Shown: piece after piece, positions 52,003 to 60,096 of the stretch | Layout: each line of letters opens with the position of its first letter | Position numbering within the stretch: position 1 is the first letter of the stretch | Translations under genes and position numbers: made by a program | Notes under the pieces: generated by a model | What the model was told of the DNA's origin: nothing | What the model saw: the letters and a program-made list of their open reading frames with translations, nothing else | The model's database searches: none | Assembly (NCBI GenBank): GCA_964568805.1 | Contig: CAZMRW010000002.1 | Span: 54,053-118,052 of the forward strand | DNA: 64,000 bases | Source: CAZMRW01 sp964568805 | Lineage (GTDB): Bacteria; Pseudomonadota; Gammaproteobacteria; Methylococcales; Methylomonadaceae | Direction of reading: 5' to 3'

Positions 52003-55000
52003 ATGACCGATTTCATCATCAACAGCTCATTAAAAGACCGGTTTATGGTGCTGCTGGCCGCGATCATGCTGGCAATCGGCGGAGTTTGGTCATTTAAAAA
52101 CATGCCGCTGGATGCGATACCGGACTTGTCCGATGTGCAGGTCATTGTCTTTACCGATTATGCCGATCAATCGCCGCAGGTGGTTGAAGACCAGATTACC
52201 TATCCCTTAACCACGGCGATGCTGGCCGTGCCTCATGCCAAAGTGGTGCGTGGTTATTCCTTCTTCGGCCTGTCGTTCGTTTATGTCATTTTTGAAGACG
52301 GCACCGACATCTACTGGGCGCGGTCGCGAGTGCTGGAATATCTCAATTACGTTAAAGGCCGATTGCCGCAAGGTGTTACGCCGACATTGGGCCCTGATGC
52401 CACCGGCGTCGGCTGGATTTATGAATACGCGCTGGTGGATAAAACCGGCAAGCATGATCTGGCTCAGCTGCGATCGATTCAGGACTGGTATTTACGCTAC
52501 CCGCTACAGACCGTTCCCGGGGTTTCCGAAGTGGCTTCGGTGGGCGGTTACGTCAAGCAGTATCAGGTGGAAGTCGATCCCAATGTTTTGCAAGCCTATC
52601 AGATTCCATTATCCACCGTGATCACCGCCATCAAACGTTCCAATAATGATGTTGGCGGCCGCTTGTTCGAAATGGGCGAAACCGAATACATGGTCAGGGG
52701 CCTCGGCTATATCAAATCCATCGCCGATATTAAAACCATTCCTGTAGGCGTCGATGCCAATGGTACGCCGATCCGCTTGCAGGATGTCGCGCATATTCAG
52801 ATGGGCCCCGAACTGCGCCGGGGCATCGTGGAACTGAATGGTGAAGGCGAAGTGGCCGGTGGGGTGGTAATTATGCGCTTCGGCGAAAATGCCCTGGCGA
52901 CCATTGAAGACGTACGGAAAAAGCTGGATGAACTCAAAAAAGGCTTGCCGGAAGGAGTTGAAATCGTCACCGTTTATGATCGCGGCAATCTGATTGAACG
53001 CGCCGTAGATACGCTGAATGAGGCGCTGACTCAGGAACTCATCATTGTTTGCAGCCTGGTCGCGTTGTTTCTGCTGCATCTGCGTTCGTCGCTGGTGATC
53101 GTTTTGACCTTGCCGCTGGGCATTCTTATGGCATTCATTGTGATGAAATGGCAAGGCCTGAACGCCAATATCATGTCTCTTGGCGGCATTGCCCTTGCCA
53201 TTGGCGACATGGTGGATGGGGCTGTGGTGATGGTTGAAAACGCCCACAAACATTTGGCGGCAGCCGCCGAAAGAAAACAGGCCGAACTGACCGAAAAAGA
53301 ACGCTGGCAGGTCATCGGCGAATCATCCCGGGAAGTGGGCTCCGGCCTTTTTTTCTCGCTGCTGGTCATTACCGTTTCCTTCCTGCCCATTATCTCGATG
53401 GAAGCACAGGAAGGCCGTCTGTTCAGTCCATTGGCATTTACCAAAACCTACGCGATGGCGGCGGCGGCGATATTGACCATCACGCTGGTGCCGGTGCTGG
53501 TAGGTTATTTTGTCCGCGGCAGGATCATTCCCGAAAAGCAAAACCCGATCAACCGTTTTTTGCACTTGATTCACGCGCCCGTTTTGAAGCTGGCGATGCG
53601 CTGGCGAGCGATGACGCTGATAGTGGCCGCGCTATTGATGGCAACTACGCTATACCCCTTGTCAAAAATCGGCAGCGAATTCATGCCGCCTCTGGATGAA
53701 GGCGATCTGTTATACATGCCGACGACGTTTCCCGGTATCTCGATCACCAAAGCCAGGGAAGTGTTACAGCAGACCGACAAGTTGCTGAAAACGATTCCCG
53801 AAGTGAAGCGGGTGTTTGGCAAGATTGGCCGAGCGGAAACGGCAACCGACGCGGCTCCGCTGATGATGGTGGAAACCACCGTGCAGCTAAAACCCCGGCA
53901 GCAATGGCCTGATCCTGACAAAACCACCCGGCAACTGATGGATGAAATGGACAGGGTCATTCATTTTCCCGGCTTGGCCAACACCTGGACCATGCCGATT
54001 AAAAATCGTACTGACATGCTGTCTACCGGCATCAAAACGCCGGTCGGCATCAAGGTATCCGGTCCCGATCTGAACGTTTTGCAGTCCCTGTCCCTTGAAA
54101 TCGAACGGGCGATGAAGACCTTGCCGGAAACGCTGTCTGCCTATGGTGATCGGGCAGTCGGCGGCTATTTTCTGGATTTTGATATCAACCGGGAAGCGGC
54201 GGCGCGGTATGGACTGACTATCGGCGATGTCCAGGATGTTATTCAAAGCGCCATTGGCGGCATGAATATCACCGAAACCGTGGAAGGACTGGAACGTTAT
54301 CCGGTCAATCTGCGCTATCCGCGCGATCTGCGTGACAATCTGGAGGCCTTGCGGCGCGTACTAATCCCTACACCTACCGGCAGCCAGATACCGTTGACGC
54401 TGGTGGCCGATATCAAATTCACACGCGGCGCGGATGTGATTAAAACCGAAGATGCCAAACCCAATGCCTGGATCTATGTGGATATCAAGTCATCCGATAT
54501 CGGCGGTTTTGTTGCTCAGGCCCAAAAAACCCTGGCCGAACGCGTCAAACTCCCCCCCGGTTACACGGTCGCCTGGTCAGGACAGTTCGAATACATGGAA
54601 CGCGCTGCAGAGCGATTGCAGATGGTCGTGCCGATCACGCTGTTACTGATTTTTATCCTGTTGTACAGCGCTTTCCGCAATGTCACCGAGCCGGCCATCG
54701 TCATGCTGGCCATCCCCTTTAGTCTGATCGGCGGAATCTGGCTGGTGTACTGGCTCGAATTCAATCTGTCGATCGGGGTCTATGTCGGTTTTATCGCCCT
54801 CGCCGGCACGGCGGCCGAAACGGGAGTCATGGTGCTGAGTTTTATTGATATCGAAATAGCCAAACTGCGGGAACGAAAACAGTCGCACTTGACTGGCGAC
54901 GAAATCAGGGCCGTTACCGAAGCCGCAACTGCGTTGCGTGTACGGCCGGTAGCGATTACGTCCCTGGCCAACATCGTGGGCTTATTCCCCATTATGTGGT

Positions 55001-55155
55001 CCACCGGCACCGGCGCCGATATGACTCAGCGCATCGCGGCTCCTGCGATGGGCGGCATGCTGACGGTACTGATATTGAGCCTTTTGGTGTTTCCGGTCAT
55101 TTACAGTCTGGTGCTGCAGTTTCAGGAACGGCACCAGTCGAGCGAGAGAGGTTAG
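52003..55155 (+). CDS. cusA: Heavy-metal RND efflux pump (CusA type)
   Basis: Proton-driven inner-membrane pump of 1050 residues with two six-helix halves. IGDMVDGAVVMVENAHK in TM4 carries the proton-relay acidic residue, and PPLDEGDLLYMPTTFPGIS and NRTDMLSTGIKTPVGIKVSG-like blocks (NRTDMLSTGIK) resemble CusA more than CzcA. Methionines in PLMMVETT and NRTDML fall where CusA places its Cu(I)/Ag(I) ligands. The presence of a CDF partner leaves divalent metals possible. Metal choice is inferred. Confidence 0.9.
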   Translation: MTDFIINSSLKDRFMVLLAAIMLAIGGVWSFKNMPLDAIPDLSDVQVIVFTDYADQSPQVVEDQITYPLTTAMLAVPHAKVVRGYSFFGLSFVYVIFEDGTDIYWARSRVLEYLNYVKGRLPQGVTPTLGPDATGVGWIYEYALVDKTGKHDLAQLRSIQDWYLRYPLQTVPGVSEVASVGGYVKQYQVEVDPNVLQAYQIPLSTVITAIKRSNNDVGGRLFEMGETEYMVRGLGYIKSIADIKTIPVGVDANGTPIRLQDVAHIQMGPELRRGIVELNGEGEVAGGVVIMRFGENALATIEDVRKKLDELKKGLPEGVEIVTVYDRGNLIERAVDTLNEALTQELIIVCSLVALFLLHLRSSLVIVLTLPLGILMAFIVMKWQGLNANIMSLGGIALAIGDMVDGAVVMVENAHKHLAAAAERKQAELTEKERWQVIGESSREVGSGLFFSLLVITVSFLPIISMEAQEGRLFSPLAFTKTYAMAAAAILTITLVPVLVGYFVRGRIIPEKQNPINRFLHLIHAPVLKLAMRWRAMTLIVAALLMATTLYPLSKIGSEFMPPLDEGDLLYMPTTFPGISITKAREVLQQTDKLLKTIPEVKRVFGKIGRAETATDAAPLMMVETTVQLKPRQQWPDPDKTTRQLMDEMDRVIHFPGLANTWTMPIKNRTDMLSTGIKTPVGIKVSGPDLNVLQSLSLEIERAMKTLPETLSAYGDRAVGGYFLDFDINREAAARYGLTIGDVQDVIQSAIGGMNITETVEGLERYPVNLRYPRDLRDNLEALRRVLIPTPTGSQIPLTLVADIKFTRGADVIKTEDAKPNAWIYVDIKSSDIGGFVAQAQKTLAERVKLPPGYTVAWSGQFEYMERAAERLQMVVPITLLLIFILLYSAFRNVTEPAIVMLAIPFSLIGGIWLVYWLEFNLSIGVYVGFIALAGTAAETGVMVLSFIDIEIAKLRERKQSHLTGDEIRAVTEAATALRVRPVAITSLANIVGLFPIMWSTGTGADMTQRIAAPAMGGMLTVLILSLLVFPVIYSLVLQFQERHQSSERG

Positions 55156-55309
55156 ATCATTTTGAATCATTTATACCTCAGTATCTCCGAAGAACAACAG
55201 GATTTCATTCATTAATCCAAAACATGCATGGAGGTAACACTGATAACAAGCGCATATTTTGAAAAAACGATGTCATTTTAACTGTTTTGAATTACTCTGG
55301 AGAAAACTC

Positions 55310-55648
55310 ATGAAAACCAAATTATTAATTTCCCTGTTCATTATTTTCGGCCTGGTGGCCGCTTGCGCCGAGAGGAACCCGCATCCGATGGATATGAGCC
55401 AAGCCGTGCAAAACGCAAAAACCGAAGCCGACCATGAATCGTTGGCGCAACACTATGAAGAAGCGGCGAAAGAAATGCAGGCTAAAGTCGATGAGCATAA
55501 GAGACTTCTTAGCCAATATGAGTCTAAAGGTTATTACTACGGTAGACAGGCGGAAGATTTAAAAGCACATTGCCGAGGGCTGATTAATGCTTATGAAAAA
55601 GCCGCCGAGGAAAATCTGGAAATGGCGAAGCTGCATCGCCAGATGTAA
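55310..55648 (+). CDS. Small lipoprotein at the end of the efflux operon
   Basis: About 112 residues with a lipobox LVAAC at the end of a signal peptide, so a membrane-anchored lipoprotein. The mature part is largely helical and highly charged (ESLAQHYEEAAKEMQAKVDE), with HCRGLINAYEKAAEEN near the end. GGAGAAAACTC precedes the ATG. It may belong to the cus transcript; the family is not recognised with certainty. Confidence 0.65.
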   Translation: MKTKLLISLFIIFGLVAACAERNPHPMDMSQAVQNAKTEADHESLAQHYEEAAKEMQAKVDEHKRLLSQYESKGYYYGRQAEDLKAHCRGLINAYEKAAEENLEMAKLHRQM

Positions 55649-55663
55649 GGCTTCTTCACGCAT

Positions 55664-55695
55664 GCCAGGGGATGGGAATGTTGCCATCCCCTGGC
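55664..55695. terminator. 12-bp perfect hairpin after the efflux operon
   Basis: GCCAGGGGATGG (55664-55675) and CCATCCCCTGGC (55684-55695) enclose an 8-base loop 16 bases after the lipoprotein stop. No U-tract follows, so termination may be Rho-assisted. The bases up to the convergent DMT gene hold only short broken readings. Confidence 0.55.
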
Positions 55696-55922
55696 GATGA
55701 TGAGAGAACTCTTGCTAAAAATCCTGGAAGCGGAGCTGGGCAAAGCGAAGAGTTTTAGTCCGCGATAGCCCTTGGGCGTTTTTTCGCAGATTGAGGGGTT
55801 TTTACGACTGGACACAGGATGAATCGGGGTCGCCGGCAATGGTTATCGCATACTTTGTCTCAACAACTTACTTGCAGCATTATGAGCAATAATAATACTG
55901 CAAGTTGATGACAAGAAAGGAG

Positions 55923-56873
55923 TTATTTTTTTGCCCTGCTTACCACATAAACGCCTACTAACACTAAAAAAGTCCCTGCCAATTGCGACACTGTTAATCC
56001 TTCTCCTAGCAGGAAAAAGGCTAAAATCAAGGTCCCTATGGGCCCAGTGGAGCTAATGATAGATGCAGAACCCGCCCCAATGCGCTGAATCCCGGCATTC
56101 ATTAAAAATGACGGTAATACCGTTGAAAAAATCGCCATGATAGCCGCCAAGCCATATACGCTGGCGGGCAGGTGCAATAATGGATAACCGCTGTGTCTAA
56201 TGATGAAATGCAAGCCAGTGATCACACAGGCTACCGTCATGGAATAAGCAGTAAAACGTATCGAGCCGATCCGTTTGATCAACACACCGCTACCGACCAT
56301 AAAAATAGCAAAGGTCATGGCGCTGGAGGCAACGAACGCGGAACCTAAAAACAATCCCTGTGAATTCGGCTGCAACTTGTTATCTGCGTATACCAAAAGA
56401 ATTCCGGCATAACTTAATAGCAATGCGAAGGCCTGATGACGATTGATGCCATTCCGGTAATACCCTGCGGTCAATAACACGACAAAAGTTGGATAAAGAA
56501 ATAAAATCAATCGTTCAAGACCAGCAGAAATGTATGCCAGCCCTTCAAAATCAAGCAAGCTGGACAAATAGTAGCCCAAGAACCCCAATACCGTCACCCA
56601 CAGCCAGTCTTGTGTTCTCATCCGGTGGCTAATACAGCGGGTTTGTTTTGAAGCTCTGGCGGACCATAGCGCAATAACCAGAAAGAATGGCAAGGAAATC
56701 GCCATACGCAGTAACATCAGGGTAATGGCATCAAGGTGCGGGCTGTTACCGTAGGCTAATTTGACCAGGATGGATTTGGCGGAAAAGCCAAACGCAGCCA
56801 GTAACACAAACAAACAGCCGGTAATAATCTGCGGGTTTTGTTGTTGTACGGTGAGAGGTGTTGCAGTTTGCAC
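55923..56873 (-). CDS. DMT superfamily (EamA) transporter
   Basis: A 316-residue inner-membrane protein with ten predicted helices in two EamA repeats (opening ITGCLFVLLAAFGFSAKS and GLFLGSAFVASSAMTFAIF). Members export amino acids or other metabolites. The start is a GTG with AAAGGAG at good spacing. The GTG and its flank lie in a stem within a structured leader, so translation is probably regulated. It stands alone and converges on the efflux operon. The substrate is unknown. Confidence 0.85.
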   Translation of the reverse strand: MQTATPLTVQQQNPQIITGCLFVLLAAFGFSAKSILVKLAYGNSPHLDAITLMLLRMAISLPFFLVIALWSARASKQTRCISHRMRTQDWLWVTVLGFLGYYLSSLLDFEGLAYISAGLERLILFLYPTFVVLLTAGYYRNGINRHQAFALLLSYAGILLVYADNKLQPNSQGLFLGSAFVASSAMTFAIFMVGSGVLIKRIGSIRFTAYSMTVACVITGLHFIIRHSGYPLLHLPASVYGLAAIMAIFSTVLPSFLMNAGIQRIGAGSASIISSTGPIGTLILAFFLLGEGLTVSQLAGTFLVLVGVYVVSRAKK

Positions 56874-56957
56874 AAGATTCTCCTTTCATAAAAAGTGCGA
56901 ATCTTGTGGAGGAATAACACCAAAGCAACCGGGACAAGATCCGCAGTTGCTTTGGTG
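56871..56957 (-). promoter_or_regulatory. Candidate leader RNA switch of the DMT transporter
   Basis: On the minus strand a 12-bp hairpin (arms at 56946-56957 and 56918-56929) presents a loop containing ATCTTGT (56934-56940). Downstream, CACAAGATTC (56899-56908) can pair either with that loop through ACAAGAT, or, over 10 bp, with GAATCTTGTG (56871-56880), which includes the GTG start codon and abuts the Shine-Dalgarno. The two pairings exclude each other. I could not match it to a known riboswitch class. Confidence 0.6.
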
Positions 56958-57364
56958 ATAAATTTTAAAAAACTAACCCATGACAATGCGGCGGAACGCG
57001 AAAATAATATTTCGCAGCCAACGCATAGTGTGTTTTACAGGAAAAAATGTCATAGATGGGTTCATAGTTTGATTCTATGGACAAGCAATTGCATTGTCAA
57101 TAGGGAATGGGGCATTTAGCACTCAAAAAACAATCGGTAATAGATATGTCACGGGCGAGGAAATTGATCTTACGTCGATCCACGGCAGAAGATTGACCCT
57201 ATCGAGTTGCGCTAGTCAATTAGCCATATCCTGCCGGCTAAGTTCGTTCGGATCATTATTATCGCGGAACAAATAATCAGGAACCGCTGGTAAATTGCTC
57301 AGTCTCAACAAAATACCGGAAACCATTTTCCGGGGCGACTGTCATTGATCAATGAGGAGGGGAT
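56958..57364. other. Divergent intergenic region
   Basis: About 400 bases between the DMT leader and an FAD reductase. No gene is supported; short readings lack ribosome sites. It should contain two divergent promoters. GAGGAGGGGAT lies just before the reductase. Confidence 0.4.
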
Positions 57365-58558
57365 ATGTCAAATTATCGATATCTTATCATCGGCGGCGGC
57401 ATGACGGCATATGCCGCGATCCGGGGCATTCGTGCCGTCGATTCGGATGGCACCATAGGCCTGATCTGTGCGGAATCCTATCCCCCTTATAAACGCCCGC
57501 CTCTTTCCAAAGGCTTATGGCAGGGAAAGCCGATGGAAAAAATCTGGTATCCGTTAGAAGAACTGATGGTCACGCTGCATATGGGGTGCTACGCGCAAAC
57601 CCTGGCAGCAGCCGATAAAACCATCATCGATGACCAGGGAAACAGCTACCGCTTCGAGAAATTGCTCATCGCAACCGGAGGAAATCCCGTAAAACTTCCG
57701 TTTGGAGGCGATGAGATCATTTATTTCCGCAACCTGGGCGATTATCTGCAACTTCGCGCTCTTAGCGAACAAAAGCAGCGTTTTGCCGTGATCGGCGGCG
57801 GTTTCATCGGTTCGGAAATCGCCGCGGCGCTGGCAATGAACGGCAAACACGTGGTGATGCTTTTCCCCGAAGAAGGTATCGGCGCATCCCTGTTTCCACA
57901 CGGCCTGAATCAGTACCTGAACGACTATTACCGCGCCAAGGGGGTCGAAGTCCGGCCGCGCCAGATGGTCACGGGGCTGGCACGAAAACAGGACCGGCTA
58001 TTCCTGGATGCCCGGGGCGCCGATGGGACTGGCGAAAGCCGCATCGAAGTGGATGCGGTGGTGGCCGGGATCGGTATCAAGCCCAATGTCTGCCTGCTGG
58101 AACAGGCCGGATTGGCTGTCGATAACGGCATCGCCGTGGACGAGTTGCTGCGCACGGAAAACACGGATATTTTCGCGGCCGGCGATGTCGCCCGCTTCTA
58201 CAACCCCAGTTTAGATACCCTCATGCGGGTGGAACACGAGGACAATGCACTGACCATGGGCAAATGCGCCGGCCGGAACATGGCCGGTGACTCGCTTCCC
58301 TATCATCATCTGCCTTATTTTTACTCCGATCTGTTTGAACTGGGCTATGAAGCCGTCGGCAAAACCGATTCCCGCCTGGAAACGATGGAGGATTGGGTCG
58401 AGCCCTATAAAAAAGGCGTGATCTATTACCTGCAGCAGAATCGGGTGCGGGGCGTGTTGTTATGGAACGTTTGGGAACGCGTGGATGCGGCTCGCGCACT
58501 GATCGCCGAACCGGGTCCGTTCGCCCCGGCAGATCTCAAGGGAAGATTGCTGCCCTGA
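57365..58558 (+). CDS. FAD-dependent NAD(P)H reductase (ferredoxin/rubredoxin reductase-like)
   Basis: A 397-residue pyridine-nucleotide oxidoreductase. The FAD loop is YLIIGGGMTAYAAIRG, PPYKRPPLSKGLW is typical of ferredoxin-reductase-like enzymes, the NAD loop is FAVIGGGFIGSEIAAAL, and IFAAGDVARF is the second FAD motif. The C-terminal domain resembles that of BphA4/AIF-type reductases. The AGGAGG-like site fixes the start. The next gene, 122 bases on, encodes an unrecognised 431-residue protein on the same strand, a possible electron acceptor or partner. Confidence 0.82.
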   Translation: MSNYRYLIIGGGMTAYAAIRGIRAVDSDGTIGLICAESYPPYKRPPLSKGLWQGKPMEKIWYPLEELMVTLHMGCYAQTLAAADKTIIDDQGNSYRFEKLLIATGGNPVKLPFGGDEIIYFRNLGDYLQLRALSEQKQRFAVIGGGFIGSEIAAALAMNGKHVVMLFPEEGIGASLFPHGLNQYLNDYYRAKGVEVRPRQMVTGLARKQDRLFLDARGADGTGESRIEVDAVVAGIGIKPNVCLLEQAGLAVDNGIAVDELLRTENTDIFAAGDVARFYNPSLDTLMRVEHEDNALTMGKCAGRNMAGDSLPYHHLPYFYSDLFELGYEAVGKTDSRLETMEDWVEPYKKGVIYYLQQNRVRGVLLWNVWERVDAARALIAEPGPFAPADLKGRLLP

Positions 58559-58680
58559 AAAGGCATGCCAATGAATCGTGATGTTTCCAGCTCATTCGTC
58601 ACGGCTCAACGGGTTGCTTTGATTCCCCCTTTTTATCTGAGACGCCGGCTTTGCTGCTTTAGAAACGCAGGAGGTTAACC

Positions 58681-59976
58681 ATGGAAACAAGCGCATTTCC
58701 GCCGGGCGTCGAGTCTGCCTTGGGTTTCACGCTGCTTGAAGCCCTGTATGGGCGTCGGGCTCGACGCTTCTCGCTCGGCGCCTCCATCCAGGATGGGCCG
58801 CTCGCGTTCTCCTCGCATCGCAAACCGCTGCCGCTCAGCGAGCTGGAACAGATGATGGTGCTGACCGCGGCGGCGGGCAACACCGGCTGGCATTACATGA
58901 TTACGCGACATGCCCGTTACGCACCGCATCTGTCGAACTATTCCGCTGCTGCCGGCGGCAGGACCTTTCCCTCATCGGCGGGTTCTCATACGAGCGAAGT
59001 GTTCTTTACCGATGACGACGGCGTCTATTTCTTTGCCACCCGCGATGCGCCCGCACTGGTAGAGCGCGAAGCGGATGAGCCGCTCGACCTGGAAGCCGTC
59101 CTTGCAGCCCATAGGAGGCGCATCCGCAAACTGGCGGAGGGTCGTCTTTACATTCCGGCGGAAGAGCCGTTCATGGAGGGGCACAACACGTGGTGCGCGA
59201 ACCTCCCCGGCAGCACCCTGATCATTCCGGTAGGCGACGTCGCGCAGCACCTGCTCCTGATGCTTTGCTTTCTGGTGCAGAACGGCTACTGTATCTACGA
59301 CGATGTGAACCGGCAGCCCATTGCCGGGCTGGAGCGTTTTCCCCGGCTTGTCAATACGGACAAGCCTTTCCCGCTCACTTTCATCGAGCAGTATGCGCTG
59401 ACCGAACTGACGGCGGAACTCTCCATCGCCTGTTTTGCCGGGATGCTGATGCTGCAGGCGATGGGCTTGGGCGGCTGGATGTTCGACGGGATCGACCGGC
59501 ACGCCGTACTGGGCGCCAGCGGCGACGCAAGAGTGCCTGGGCTGGGTTTTCGCTATGATACCGATGCGCGCTGGTCTATCCCCAATCCAACGGGACTTCC
59601 GGGCGTGTATGAAGGCTATTGTCCACCTCATTACGCCGATATGCGCGCGGCCGTGGAAGCCGTCGCCCGGCGGAAATTCGGTCCTGGCGGTCCGTATAAT
59701 CCGAAAACGCCAGGACCGTGGAAAGAAAGCTCAAAGATACGCGGCAGCGCACAGGTGCATAGCGAAGAATTCAAGGCGTGCGTCGCACTGCAGGCGCAAA
59801 CTATCTATGACCGTTTCGGCAAATTCCCCGGCACCGTTCCGAGCATCTTCTGTCTGACGTATCTCCAGGTTCATCACCTCGATCTGGAATTCTACGACCA
59901 TCATTTCAAAACCGGTGCTTATTTGCAAACGCACGCCGAGCACATGGCGCGCTGGCATGGAACTACGGATAAGTAG
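58681..59976 (+). CDS. Uncharacterised 431-residue protein, possibly nitroreductase-like
   Basis: A soluble protein with an AGGAGGTTAACC site before its ATG. The opening YGRRARRFSLG and LPLSELEQMMVLTAAAGNTGW are reminiscent of the start of nitroreductase/SagB-like FMN enzymes (R-x-S-x-R-x-F, then an LxxLL region), but the rest is not typical and no firm family emerges. Near the C-terminus are QVHHLDLEFYDHHF and THAEHMARWHG, rich in His. Pairing with the preceding FAD reductase suggests a redox role, which is inference. There is no signal peptide. Confidence 0.6.
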   Translation: METSAFPPGVESALGFTLLEALYGRRARRFSLGASIQDGPLAFSSHRKPLPLSELEQMMVLTAAAGNTGWHYMITRHARYAPHLSNYSAAAGGRTFPSSAGSHTSEVFFTDDDGVYFFATRDAPALVEREADEPLDLEAVLAAHRRRIRKLAEGRLYIPAEEPFMEGHNTWCANLPGSTLIIPVGDVAQHLLLMLCFLVQNGYCIYDDVNRQPIAGLERFPRLVNTDKPFPLTFIEQYALTELTAELSIACFAGMLMLQAMGLGGWMFDGIDRHAVLGASGDARVPGLGFRYDTDARWSIPNPTGLPGVYEGYCPPHYADMRAAVEAVARRKFGPGGPYNPKTPGPWKESSKIRGSAQVHSEEFKACVALQAQTIYDRFGKFPGTVPSIFCLTYLQVHHLDLEFYDHHFKTGAYLQTHAEHMARWHGTTDK

Positions 59977-60018
59977 CTGAAATGTAACGCATAAGACGGG
60001 TATTTAAAAAAAACAGTA

Positions 60019-60083
60019 ACATGGCACAGGTTGCCGTTAATTTTGGACGTTTTTTTCCGGCAAAACTGGCAAATGTGCCATGT
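60019..60083. terminator. Nested inverted repeat between convergent genes
   Basis: ACATGGCACA (60019-60028) pairs with TGTGCCATGT (60074-60083), and inside it TTGCCG (60031-60036) pairs with CGGCAA (60058-60063), leaving a T-rich centre. It lies between the stop of the 431-residue gene and the stop of a convergent HEAT gene and may end transcription from either side. Confidence 0.5.
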
Positions 60084-60096
60084 CCGTTTAACAGTC

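Noticed and set aside
55591..55839. 82-residue minus-strand reading after the efflux operon
   Set aside because: It overlaps the lipoprotein end and a palindromic hairpin, has no ribosome site and no protein family; probably shaped by the repeat sequence.
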